Below, piece after piece: positions 23,099 to 31,030 of a stretch of DNA of 31,249 bases. The notes under the pieces are model-generated. The model searched no databases. It was not told the origin of the DNA and saw nothing but the letters and a program-made list of their open reading frames with translations. The DNA comes from JAUWTJ01 sp965603015 (lineage in GTDB: Bacteria > Pseudomonadota > Alphaproteobacteria > M2410), in assembly GCA_965603015.1 (NCBI GenBank), contig CBFDBJ010000040.1, positions 1-31,249 of the forward strand. The letters are read 5' to 3'. Each line of letters opens with the position of its first letter. The first letter of the stretch is position 1. The position numbers were made by a program, and so were the translations under genes.

Positions 23099-25858
23099 CT
23101 ACTCGCTGGCCAGAACTTCTTTTACCTTGGATGCCAGTTGCTTCAACGAAAATGGTTTTGGCAGGAAGAGGAAGTCCTCCGGGCGCTCAAGCTCGTCCTC
23201 GAAAGCATCTTCGGTGTATCCGGAAATGAAGATCAGCTTGATATCGGGATACTGCTCGCGAACCTTCTTGGCCATGGTCGGACCATCCATATTGGGCATC
23301 ACAACATCCGAAATCACCAGGTCGATATCGCCGCCACATTCTTCGACAATATCAAGGGCAATCTCACCGTTCGAGGCCTGTAATACGTTGTAGCCGCGTG
23401 TCGACAGGGCCCGTGAGGCAAAGGCGCGAACGGCGTCCTCGTCTTCTACCAGCAAGATCGTCCCGGCGCCCGAAAGGTCGGCGATCTCAACCTTTTCCTT
23501 GTCCGTTGTTTCAGCGACCAATTCGGCGGCTTCATGACGCGGGAAATAAATCCGGAATGCTGTTCCCACGCCAAGTTCACTCGATGCAAAAATGAACCCG
23601 CCGGTCTGCTTCACAATCCCGTACACAGTTGAAAGCCCAAGGCCGGTGCCCTCGCCAACCTTCTTTGTCGTAAAAAAGGGTTCGAAGATCTGGCCAAGGT
23701 CTTCTTTTGCAATGCCTGTTCCGGTGTCGGCGATTTCAATGCAGACATAGTCAGCTTCGGGCATCAACGTATGGCCGAGCTTGCGGCAGTCCTCTTCGGA
23801 AACATTGTAGGTCCGGATATTGAGGGCCCCGTCATTCTTCATGGCGTCGCGGGCGTTAACGGCCAGATTGACGATCACCTGTTCAAGCTGCCCCTGATCC
23901 ACCTTGACAAACCCGAGATCTCTTTCGTGATGAATGGTCAGTTCAATGGTTTCGCCAAGGAGGCGGTCCAGCAGAGTTTTGGTTTCCGCAATCGCGTTCG
24001 GCAGCTCAAGAATTTTTGGCATGAGCGTTTGTTTACGTGAGAAAGCCAGCAGTTGACGTACCAGATCAGCCGCACGATTGGCGTTTTGTTTGATCTGATT
24101 GATATCGGCAAAAGACGAGTCGCCGACCTTGTGTTGAGAGAACAGCAGATCGCAATGGCCAATGATTGCTGTCAGGACGTTGTTAAAATCATGCGCCACG
24201 CCGCCTGCCAATTGACCGACGGCCTGCATTTTCTGCGACTGGGCAAACTGAATTTCCAGCTGTTTTTGGTCCGTGGCATCCACATAATAGAGGATAATCG
24301 CGGCACTCGTTTTGCCGCCAAAATTTACATTGTTGACGCGGCTGCCATAGAGCTGTCCGGTGCGTTCGGTCTTGCCCGCAAGGTGCACTTCAATCGTCGG
24401 ATGATTGCCGCTCCCGTCCCTGATTTCAGCAATAAAAGCTTCAACCGACTTGCGGTCAGCCTTGCCGATCCCGTTAACAAAAGGCTCGCCTGGCAGCATC
24501 GAAACAGTCGTAAGGTCGGCCAGCGCCTTGTTGGTGCGCAGGAGTATGCCGGCCTCCTCAATTATCGCCATGCCAATTGGCGCTGCCTCAATTATGTCCG
24601 TTAGCTTGCGACCAATATCTACGCTGAGATCAGCCGTGGAGGTGATCTCAACCCCTTTATCAAGAGGCGCCGCCAGCCCGACATCAACCGCTGGCTCTTC
24701 CCTGGACACGGCAGGCACCGGTTCCGGAGCAACCCAGGGCGACAGCACGTAGACGCTGCCACTTGCCCACTTGCCTTCCAGCATATTGGTGGGATCCGAA
24801 TGACCGCGGGTCAGGGTAACACTCATTTTCGAGCCGTTCCGAGCGGTAAATTCTATATTATCAATGGCTTCGCCACTGGAGAGCCCGTGAATGGCGCTCG
24901 ACTGATCTGTTAGCTCAGTGAGAAAGATGCCCCCCTTCTCAAATTCATCGCGTGCATAACCAAACCAGGCACGACATTGCCTGTTGGCGAACAAAATCCG
25001 GCCCTTTGAGTTGACCGCAATAACGCCAAGGGGCATATCGTCCAGCAGCCGCTCATTGATCTGCCCCTTGGCTTCGGCGGCATTGGAGAGGGTCTTTGTA
25101 TCGGTAATATCGGTCACCTCCCAAAGGAAATGGGAGTTACGCGAGTCCGCGGGCCTTATCTGATATCGCAGCCACCGTGACCCGCTTGAACGGTGTCGCA
25201 GCACATCCAGCGCCGAGCCTGTAAGAAGTGCATCTTCATTGGCAGCCAGCCCGGCATTTGCCGCGCGCGTCAGGCGAAACAGGATGGCCATCACCTCTTC
25301 ATTTCCGGCAAAGACCTGTTCCAGCGTAACGGCTCCCTGCTCGGATATATTGAACAGATCACGAAAGGCGTTATTGATGAAAAGACCGTTACCCTCATAT
25401 CCGGTTAGCAGGCAGGCGATGGGAGATTGCTCAATGAGCGAGAACGCAACCTGCCGAGCGCGCACCGGCATGCCGGCGCGCCTCGCGCCATCATTGCTGC
25501 GATCAACCAGGGAAAGTCCATTGGCAAGAGCAAAAATCAGCATGAAGGCGATGAGCAATATTCCGGCCAGCAAGACCAGCCCTGGCACGAACAAATAACC
25601 GGGACCTGCTACAGTGGCAAGAACGCCCAGAAAAATGGCAATTCCGCAAAACCAGTAGAATAAAGGATGGGTCAGGCGTGAAAACTGGAACAGACCACTG
25701 GCAGCGCTGGTCCAGGACGGGGCTTGCGTATGCTCGCCATGAAACCGAAAATCGACATCCAGAACACCCGATTGGTCCAGCGGAACGAGATCACGCTTCG
25801 CCGAGTTCGGTTCCTGATGCCGCTTGCGACTGCCAAATTTTCCAGTTTGACCTGTAAT
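23099..25858 (-). CDS. cckA: Cell-cycle hybrid histidine kinase CckA, apparent AUU start
   Basis: CckA autophosphorylates and feeds phosphate through ChpT to CtrA and CpdR. Domain order (919-residue numbering): polar N-terminus, two membrane helices (66-84, 89-110), several PAS regions, the phosphoacceptor His556 in GGVAHDFNNVLTAIIGH, an ATPase domain (NLAVNARDAM, ADTGTGIAKEDLGQIFEPFFTTK, GTGLGLSTVYGIVKQ), and a receiver with Asp851 in VISDVVMPNMDG. The end, FLFLPKPFSLKQLASKVKEVL, is diagnostic. Start: TTG 25594 would remove the first helix and lacks a ribosome site. The frame stays open to a TGA at 25862-25864, and ATT 25856-25858 lies 8 bases after a perfect AGGAGG (25867-25872). It follows flhB, as in Caulobacter relatives. 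Confidence 0.93.
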   Translation of the reverse strand: MTGQTGKFGSRKRHQEPNSAKRDLVPLDQSGVLDVDFRFHGEHTQAPSWTSAASGLFQFSRLTHPLFYWFCGIAIFLGVLATVAGPGYLFVPGLVLLAGILLIAFMLIFALANGLSLVDRSNDGARRAGMPVRARQVAFSLIEQSPIACLLTGYEGNGLFINNAFRDLFNISEQGAVTLEQVFAGNEEVMAILFRLTRAANAGLAANEDALLTGSALDVLRHRSSGSRWLRYQIRPADSRNSHFLWEVTDITDTKTLSNAAEAKGQINERLLDDMPLGVIAVNSKGRILFANRQCRAWFGYARDEFEKGGIFLTELTDQSSAIHGLSSGEAIDNIEFTARNGSKMSVTLTRGHSDPTNMLEGKWASGSVYVLSPWVAPEPVPAVSREEPAVDVGLAAPLDKGVEITSTADLSVDIGRKLTDIIEAAPIGMAIIEEAGILLRTNKALADLTTVSMLPGEPFVNGIGKADRKSVEAFIAEIRDGSGNHPTIEVHLAGKTERTGQLYGSRVNNVNFGGKTSAAIILYYVDATDQKQLEIQFAQSQKMQAVGQLAGGVAHDFNNVLTAIIGHCDLLFSQHKVGDSSFADINQIKQNANRAADLVRQLLAFSRKQTLMPKILELPNAIAETKTLLDRLLGETIELTIHHERDLGFVKVDQGQLEQVIVNLAVNARDAMKNDGALNIRTYNVSEEDCRKLGHTLMPEADYVCIEIADTGTGIAKEDLGQIFEPFFTTKKVGEGTGLGLSTVYGIVKQTGGFIFASSELGVGTAFRIYFPRHEAAELVAETTDKEKVEIADLSGAGTILLVEDEDAVRAFASRALSTRGYNVLQASNGEIALDIVEECGGDIDLVISDVVMPNMDGPTMAKKVREQYPDIKLIFISGYTEDAFEDELERPEDFLFLPKPFSLKQLASKVKEVLASE

Positions 25859-25940
25859 GACTCAATCCTCCTGGTTGGACGCCTCATACAAGGCTCATAT
25901 CATCTAAACTCACCACTGGCCCCACCAGGAACTCGCGACC

Positions 25941-27014
25941 CTACCAGTTTCTATTATGCTTCAGGCGCATAACAAAACCGATCACCTCCGCCACAGCCTT
26001 GAAGTGGTCTGACGGAATCTCTTCTTCTAATTCTACAGAAGCAAAGAGGGCTCTAGCAAGGGGCGGATTTTCAACCACCGGTACGTCGTGTTCTTCCGCC
26101 ATTTCCCGGATGCGCAGCGCTACCGCATCCACACCTTTTGCAATGCATACCGGTGCGGACATGTCTTCTGATTCGTATTTGAGCGCGACCGCAAAGTGGG
26201 TCGGATTCATGATGACAACTGTCGCGTCGGGCACAGCTGCCATCATTCGGGTCCGCGAGCGCTCCATTCGAATCTGCGCCAGCTTCGCCTTGATCTTCGG
26301 ATCGCCCTCGGACTGCTTGTGTTCATCCTTGACCTCTTGTTTGGTCATCTTCTGATTCACGGTGAAATTGTACTTCTGGAAGGTAAAATCAAGGATGGCT
26401 ATAATCGTCAACACGCCTATCACTGCCGATAATATCTGAAGCCCAAGAACCTGGATAATCGGCAAAATAAGGGCCGGGTCGATGCTGGATATGAGCGCCA
26501 ACTGTTCGCGCTCGGGCCACATCACCGAAACGACAATGGCTCCCACCAGCACGAGTTTAGCGACCGCCCTCAGAAAATTGACGATAGACGGCATGCCAAA
26601 CATACGCTTCACGCCCTTCATAGGCGAAATCTTTGAAAACTTCGGTTTGATCTTCTCGGTTGTGAACACAGGTTTGTGCTGGACCAGATTGCCCGCCAGG
26701 GCGCCAAAAAGAATGAGCAAGAGAGGAATGACAATGGCCGCCGCGACGATGCCGAGAGTTTCCCGGAACAAGGCCATCAGGTCTACCGGCTCAAAGGATC
26801 GCTCATGGGCCAACTCGAAAAATGAACTGAGTGAAATCCGCAGGCTCGTGGCCATATCGTCAGCATAGAATGCAAAAACCAATGTACCCATGATGAGCGA
26901 GAACAAAGCTGTCACTTCCGTACTCTTGGCCACCTCACCTTTCTTGTGGGCTTCAGATAGCTTTCGGTCTGTCGGGTCTTCTGTTTTCTGACTTTTATCC
27001 TGATCATCTGCCAT
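25941..27014 (-). CDS. flhB: Flagellar export switch protein FlhB
   Basis: The 357-residue protein has a charged N-terminus (EDPTDRKLSEAHKKGEVAKS, typical of FlhB), four hydrophobic segments, and a cytoplasmic C-terminal domain with the self-cleaving motif N270-P-T-H in IMNPTHFAVAL. Cleavage after the Asn switches export from rod/hook to filament substrates. The tail GVDAVALRIREMAEEHDVPVVENPPLARAL is highly conserved. It begins 8 bp after the fliR stop and ends 82 bp before cckA, so all may share a transcript. Confidence 0.97.
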   Translation of the reverse strand: MADDQDKSQKTEDPTDRKLSEAHKKGEVAKSTEVTALFSLIMGTLVFAFYADDMATSLRISLSSFFELAHERSFEPVDLMALFRETLGIVAAAIVIPLLLILFGALAGNLVQHKPVFTTEKIKPKFSKISPMKGVKRMFGMPSIVNFLRAVAKLVLVGAIVVSVMWPEREQLALISSIDPALILPIIQVLGLQILSAVIGVLTIIAILDFTFQKYNFTVNQKMTKQEVKDEHKQSEGDPKIKAKLAQIRMERSRTRMMAAVPDATVVIMNPTHFAVALKYESEDMSAPVCIAKGVDAVALRIREMAEEHDVPVVENPPLARALFASVELEEEIPSDHFKAVAEVIGFVMRLKHNRNW

Positions 27015-27022
27015 TGGGCTAC

Positions 27023-27778
27023 CTATCCGACAAACTGCATGATGAAGTCTTCATAGTACGCAATGAACCACATCATCAAAGAGGAAAGGAGAAGGGCCAG
27101 TATCAGGAAACCGGCAATAATATTTGCAGGCATCGCCACGAAAAAAATCTGCACCTGGGGAATAAGTTTCGCGAGGATACCAATGGCGAGATAAAATGTC
27201 AGACCATAGACAATGAACGGTGCTGACATCTGTATCCCGACAACAAAGGCCTTCGAAACCGTTGACAAGGCGAGCGCTGTGAGATCAGCAACCGGGACAG
27301 CCCCCCCCGGAGGAAAGATATTGTAGCTGTTGACAGCGGCAGCAATCATCATGTGATGAAGGTTGGTCACGAAAATCAATGTGACACCCAAAATCGCCAG
27401 AAACGAACCGATGACAGAACCTTGCGATCCCTGCGTCGGATCAAAATTGCGGGCGTAGGCAAGGCTGGTCTGAAACGAAATTACTGTCCCGGCCACATGA
27501 AGCGCCATGAAAGCGACCCGTACCAAAATACCAATAGCAAGACCGATGATCGCCTCACCGCCAAGCACGCGGACAAGCTCAATGGGCTGATCCGGGATCG
27601 CGGGGACCTGAGCGAAGATTGTCATGCCGCCAGTCAGGGCAACCAACAAAGCCAGCAGCAAGCGAACGCGAACCGGCACCGTACGATCACCAATACCAGG
27701 AACGACCAACAAGACTGCACCAACGCGTGTAAAGACCACCATGTAGGCAAAAATCTGTTGTGACAGAATCTCCTCCAT
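27023..27778 (-). CDS. fliR: Flagellar export gate protein FliR
   Basis: The 251-residue membrane protein has about six hydrophobic segments. It opens with FAYMVVFTRVGAVLLVVPGIGDRTVPVRVRL, the usual FliR start, and contains the conserved FQTSLAYARNFDP segment and a late MPANIIAGFLILALLLSSLM. With FliP and FliQ it forms the helical export gate of the flagellar secretion system. It carries a run of eight G on the coding strand (27301-27308), in a Pro-Gly-Gly-Ala loop, that could slip. It lies between fliQ and flhB. Confidence 0.96.
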   Translation of the reverse strand: MEEILSQQIFAYMVVFTRVGAVLLVVPGIGDRTVPVRVRLLLALLVALTGGMTIFAQVPAIPDQPIELVRVLGGEAIIGLAIGILVRVAFMALHVAGTVISFQTSLAYARNFDPTQGSQGSVIGSFLAILGVTLIFVTNLHHMMIAAAVNSYNIFPPGGAVPVADLTALALSTVSKAFVVGIQMSAPFIVYGLTFYLAIGILAKLIPQVQIFFVAMPANIIAGFLILALLLSSLMMWFIAYYEDFIMQFVG

Positions 27779-27820
27779 GTTGGCTCTTACTCCTCAGGTT
27801 TGCAGGTTCCGCCCGGCTCT

Positions 27821-28084
27821 TCAGCCGGAGGCGATACGATCAAAAATCATCGTCATCAGGGATGAAAGCATCGTTCCCATGAACGGCAGCATGATCAGCA
27901 AGGTAATGAAGATGGCAACAATCTTGGGAACAAAGACCAGAGTCATTTCCTGCACTTGTGTCAAAGCCTGGAAGAGTGCGATCACAAGACCAACGGCGAG
28001 GGCAATGATCATAAAAGGCCCTGATACCTTGAGCAGCACAAAAATTGCCTCTCGACCAATATCCAAAACCTCTGCGCCGGTCAT
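27821..28084 (-). CDS. fliQ: Flagellar export gate protein FliQ
   Basis: From ATG 28084 the protein has 87 residues, the normal FliQ length; an upstream ATG at 28138 would add 18 atypical residues. It starts MTGAEVLDIGREAIFVLLKVSGPFM-like and has two membrane helices joined by FQALTQVQEMTLVFVPKI, the conserved FliQ loop. AGGAAACGG upstream supports the start. It joins FliP and FliR in the export gate. It precedes fliR by 42 bp. Confidence 0.95.
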   Translation of the reverse strand: MTGAEVLDIGREAIFVLLKVSGPFMIIALAVGLVIALFQALTQVQEMTLVFVPKIVAIFITLLIMLPFMGTMLSSLMTMIFDRIASG

Positions 28085-28172
28085 AGAACCGTTTCCTGTC
28101 TCTTGCTTCGGCCGGACTTTGGTCCGGCGCTGTGCCATATTCTTTTCGAGTCTGAGTATCGCCCCGAAACCG

Positions 28173-28193
28173 TAAACCGCAGGTTAAGGTTAA
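28173..28193. promoter_or_regulatory. CtrA-like half-sites upstream of fliQ
   Basis: On the minus strand this reads as two TTAACC-type half-sites six bases apart plus a TTAA-N7-TTTA arrangement, one base off the CtrA consensus TTAA-N7-TTAA. It lies about 90-110 bp before the fliQ start, a plausible promoter position. FliQ promoters in Caulobacter are CtrA-regulated; binding here is inferred. Confidence 0.4.
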
Positions 28194-28235
28194 TGGACTG
28201 TGGTGACAGAAAATTGACATTTGGGATGCGGTCAA

Positions 28236-28254
28236 ACTTTTCCCACAGAAAAGT
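28236..28254 (-). other. Hairpin between fliE and fliQ
   Basis: A perfect 7-bp inverted repeat ACTTTTC/GAAAAGT with a 5-nt loop lies about 32 bp after the fliE stop. Few T residues follow on the minus strand, so it may be a weak terminator or an mRNA 3'-end stabiliser. Confidence 0.4.
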
Positions 28255-28286
28255 GACCTCTGGACGTGTGCAAGTCTGATGCGACG

Positions 28287-28604
28287 TTAGATTGGCATCC
28301 GCATGATTTCATTGTAAGCCCCGATGACCTTGTCGCGCACAGCTACAACGGTCTCCAGGGTGACCTCTGCCGCAGAAATTGCGGTTACAACGTCGACCAG
28401 TTCTGCCTTGCCAGCCATTGCCGAAATTGCGGTCTTTTCGCTGTTGTTTCCAGTCTCAACCACTTCGTTGATCTGCCCCTTGAGAAACTCTCCAAAGGAT
28501 GGACCGCTTGCATCGTTGATCGAACCTGCTCCATCACCCAATCCACCACTTTTGGAAATGTTGGAATAGGCACGGGCTACGTCAGCTGGATTGATGGTCA
28601 TCAT
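28287..28604 (-). CDS. fliE: Flagellar hook-basal body complex protein FliE
   Basis: The 105-residue protein has the FliE pattern: SFGEFLKGQINEVVETGNNSEKTA in the middle and VVTAISAAEVTLETVVAVRDKVIGAYNEIMRMPI at the end, the conserved helix that links the MS ring and export gate to the proximal rod. Two ATG codons are adjacent at the start (28602-28604 and the next codon). It is third in the leftward flgB-flgC-fliE order, 45 bp after flgC. Confidence 0.95.
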   Translation of the reverse strand: MMTINPADVARAYSNISKSGGLGDGAGSINDASGPSFGEFLKGQINEVVETGNNSEKTAISAMAGKAELVDVVTAISAAEVTLETVVAVRDKVIGAYNEIMRMPI

Positions 28605-28649
28605 GGGTCCTCTGCATTCGCGGGGATCTCAGCGCAGTTCAGAATTCTC

Positions 28650-29060
28650 TTATCGGCGCAGCAGATCAATGGTGCGCATTAACATCGCACGAGATGATTT
28701 GATTACATTGAGATTGGCTTCAAAACTCTTTTGGGCTTCCTTCATGTCGACCATTTCAATGAGCGTATTCACATTGGGGGTCTGGACATACCCCTTGTCG
28801 TCAGCGGCAGGATGCTGAGGATTGTATTTAAGTCCGAACGGTGAAGTATCCTTGACTGTCCCGGTCATTCGGACGGTTTCGGCCCCGAGCTGTGTGTCCA
28901 TTTCGGACTTGAACGTGGGCACCTTTCGCCGGTAGGGCTCCTGACCTGCTGCCAGCGCTGTTGTGCCAGCATTGGCAATGTTTTCGGAAACAACCCGAAT
29001 GCGCCTGGACTGGGCACGCATACCCGAAGCGGCGATCATCATGGTCTTGAACATTTGCAT
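28650..29060 (-). CDS. flgC: Flagellar basal-body rod protein FlgC
   Basis: The 136-residue protein starts with the rod/hook signature ASGMRAQSRRIRVVSENIANAGTT (an N-terminal helix of D0) and ends VDMKEAQKSFEANLNVIKSSRAMLMRTIDLLR, the paired C-terminal helix. The middle has VRMTGTVKDTSPFGLKYNPQHPAADDKGYV, typical of FlgC. It is a proximal rod subunit exported through the flagellar gate. It follows flgB by 53 bp. Confidence 0.96.
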   Translation of the reverse strand: MQMFKTMMIAASGMRAQSRRIRVVSENIANAGTTALAAGQEPYRRKVPTFKSEMDTQLGAETVRMTGTVKDTSPFGLKYNPQHPAADDKGYVQTPNVNTLIEMVDMKEAQKSFEANLNVIKSSRAMLMRTIDLLRR

Positions 29061-29113
29061 CGTGTTCTCTCTTTCTTCCTTGATCAGGGACCTTCAAATT
29101 CCCGATCCGAAAC

Positions 29114-29524
29114 CTACTTTATCGCCATCCGAATCAATCCAAGCCCTTTTTTGTAGAGCCCTACAGCAGCTTGATACTGAACCTGTGTTTCGGTGACCTT
29201 CATCATTTGCTCTTCAAGGACAACAGAATTGCCATCTGGCGATGTCTCGGATCCTGGACTATTCATTATTCCGACTGAGGAAGCCCCCGTGCCCTGCCCT
29301 GCCGATGCTGCCCCCCCACCATGGGAAAAATGGTGATGATGGGCGCTACTGCCTTTTTCCACGGCACTCAGGGCTTTGGAAAAATCCAGTTCTTCAAGAT
29401 CTCTGGCCTGATAGCCTGGCATTGTCGCATTCGCGACATTATCAGCCAACACTTTTTGACGGCGATCGAGCCAGTGCATCGATGACCGCAGTGTACTGAA
29501 CATTGGAATTGATGTCAGATCCAT
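29114..29524 (-). CDS. flgB: Flagellar basal-body rod protein FlgB
   Basis: The 136-residue protein opens MDLTSIPMFSTL and holds the rod motif RRQKVLADNVANATMPGYQARD, and it ends in the helix VTETQVQYQAAVGLYKKGLGLIRMAIK. It is the most proximal rod subunit. Unusual is a histidine/glycine-rich insert (HHHHFSHGGG, residues 62-71) in the variable central loop, encoded partly by a run of seven G (29311-29317). A perfect TTAA-N7-TTAA motif overlaps the leader just 5 bases before the ATG. It heads the leftward flagellar unit. Confidence 0.95.
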   Translation of the reverse strand: MDLTSIPMFSTLRSSMHWLDRRQKVLADNVANATMPGYQARDLEELDFSKALSAVEKGSSAHHHHFSHGGGAASAGQGTGASSVGIMNSPGSETSPDGNSVVLEEQMMKVTETQVQYQAAVGLYKKGLGLIRMAIK

Positions 29525-29528
29525 CGTT

Positions 29529-29543
29529 TTAAGACTTTCTTAA
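29529..29543. promoter_or_regulatory. CtrA-type binding motif at the flgB leader
   Basis: TTAAGACTTTCTTAA is an exact match to TTAA-N7-TTAA, followed by C. It overlaps the flgB ribosome-binding region rather than a normal -35 position, so repression, or control of the divergent fliO side, is as likely as activation. Confidence 0.45.
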
Positions 29544-29676
29544 CTGTCTTTGGCGCGCCGACAATTCTGTCGATAGAGGACAAACTTCTGCCTCCTTTTT
29601 CCAACCGCTATCATCCGCGTAACACGTTAATGACGAGTGAACGAAATCAATAAAGAATGCGTGAATTTGCTCTCGG

Positions 29677-29691
29677 TTAACCATCCATAAA
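29677..29691. promoter_or_regulatory. Near-consensus CtrA motif between flgB and fliO
   Basis: TTAACCATCCATAAA is TTAA-N7-TAAA, one base from the consensus, about 92 bp before the fliO ATG in the divergent flgB/fliO spacer (29525-29782). Other TTAA half-sites lie at 29627 and 29713. This spacer must hold promoters for both directions; no clear -35/-10 or sigma54 pair was found. Confidence 0.35.
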
Positions 29692-29782
29692 CCAACTCCG
29701 GTAACACTTGCCTTAACCCTGATGGGTCACTTGCAAGTCGCGGGTGCCGTTCAAATCAAGCACAGGCAGAGCAAATAAACCC

Positions 29783-30115
29783 ATGGACTTTCTAGACGTA
29801 CTCAGATTTATTGCCACTCTTGGTTTGGTCCTTTCACTCATTGGCGGCTGTGCCTTTTTGGTCAATCGCTTTAACCTGTTGTCGAATTTCGGACGTCGCA
29901 CCGGTGAGGCCCGACTGAGCGTCCGCGAATCTCTTACCCTTGACGCAAAGCATCGATTGATGATTGTTGCCAGCGGTGATCGCGAACATGTCCTGCTCCT
30001 GGGGCCCTCCGGCGATCTCGTTGTCGAGAGCCGACCGATCACTCAAACTGATATTGACTTATCTACGGACCTGAACCAGACCATTGTTCCTCTCCTGAAG
30101 GAGAGCCGCACATGA
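29783..30115 (+). CDS. fliO: Flagellar biosynthetic protein FliO
   Basis: The 110-residue protein from ATG 29783 has one N-terminal membrane helix (about residues 8-27) and a small cytoplasmic domain with RLSVRESLTLDAKHRLMIVASGDREHVLLLGPSGDLVVES, the typical FliO core. FliO helps assemble the FliP ring of the export gate. An in-frame start at 29744 would add 13 residues before the helix and is less likely. Its TGA overlaps the fliP ATG as ATGA, so translation is coupled. It is divergent from flgB. Confidence 0.88.
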   Translation: MDFLDVLRFIATLGLVLSLIGGCAFLVNRFNLLSNFGRRTGEARLSVRESLTLDAKHRLMIVASGDREHVLLLGPSGDLVVESRPITQTDIDLSTDLNQTIVPLLKESRT

Positions 30116-30873
30116 ACCGCTCTCGCTCGTTGTTTGTCTTTACCTTCATTGGCGCACTCCTGTTGTTAACGGCACTGCCGGCATCGGCTCAATCTATCAG
30201 TATTGATATGGGTGACCCGGAGGGCTCTTTGACTGACCGCGTTATTCAGCTTATCGCGTTGATCTCTATCCTCTCGTTGGCTCCGTCAATTCTGATCATG
30301 GTGACATCCTTCATCCGGATCGTCATCGTGCTGTCGCTTCTGCGTATGGCCATGGGAGTTCAGACCAGTCCACCAAACAGCGTGATTATCTCGCTCGCCC
30401 TGTTTCTCACAGCGTTCGTCATGGCGCCGACTTTCGAGGCAGCTTACAACTCGGGGATCAAGCCTTATATGGACGGCGAGATGGAGCTTGTCGATGCCTA
30501 TGACCTTACTGCGGGGCCGGTGAAGCAGTTCATGCTTTCGCAGGTTCGCGAGGAAGATCTGGGGCTCTTTATTGATATGGCCCAGGTCGAGGTTCCGGAG
30601 ACACCGGAAGAGATCCAGATCCAGATCCTGATTCCCGCCTTCATGATCAGTGAACTCCGACGTGCCTTCGAGATCGGTTTTTTGATTTTCATCCCGTTCC
30701 TTGTCATCGATATGGTTGTCGCCTCGGTTCTCATGTCGATGGGGATGATGATGTTGCCGCCAATTATTATTTCCCTGCCGTTCAAGTTGATCTTTTTCGT
30801 GCTGGTGGACGGATGGCAGATGATTGCGGGCAGTCTTGTGAAAAGTTTTGGAACTCTTCCACCAGGTGGATAG
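30112..30873 (+). CDS. fliP: Flagellar export gate protein FliP
   Basis: The 253-residue protein has a cleavable signal peptide (LFVFTFIGALLLLTALPASA), then four membrane helices. FliP signatures are clear: PSILIMVTSFIRIVIVLSLLR, MGVQTSPPNSVIISLALFLT and the late MSMGMMMLPPIIISLPFKLIFFVLVDGW. It forms the pentameric core of the export gate with FliQ and FliR. Its start overlaps the fliO stop by 4 bp. No terminator is seen after it. Confidence 0.97.
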   Translation: MNRSRSLFVFTFIGALLLLTALPASAQSISIDMGDPEGSLTDRVIQLIALISILSLAPSILIMVTSFIRIVIVLSLLRMAMGVQTSPPNSVIISLALFLTAFVMAPTFEAAYNSGIKPYMDGEMELVDAYDLTAGPVKQFMLSQVREEDLGLFIDMAQVEVPETPEEIQIQILIPAFMISELRRAFEIGFLIFIPFLVIDMVVASVLMSMGMMMLPPIIISLPFKLIFFVLVDGWQMIAGSLVKSFGTLPPGG

Positions 30874-30921
30874 CGGAAAGCTGCGTATTTTCGCGATAAT
30901 CAGGCCCTGTTGAATCAAATT

Positions 30922-30936
30922 TTAACTGAATCTTAG
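30922..30936. promoter_or_regulatory. Near-consensus CtrA motif before the PAN-domain gene
   Basis: TTAACTGAATCTTAG is TTAA-N7-TTAG, one base off consensus, about 95 bp before the ATG of the last gene. The 157-bp spacer 30874-31030 holds nothing else I can support. One such match could be chance. Confidence 0.25.
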
Positions 30937-31030
30937 CCTTCACTTTCCGGAAACCTTGTCGTGTCAAAATCCCCTGGAATGCGGCGAAAGATTTTATTGT
31001 AAGCCGCAGTTTTGAAACGGAGTGACTCAC

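Noticed and set aside
25672..25887. A 71-codon leftward frame with an ATG over the 5' end of cckA
   Set aside because: It is in a different frame from CckA and has Arg-rich, shadow-like composition. The perfect AGGAGG lies inside it, downstream of its ATG, and the CckA frame encodes a proper membrane helix there.
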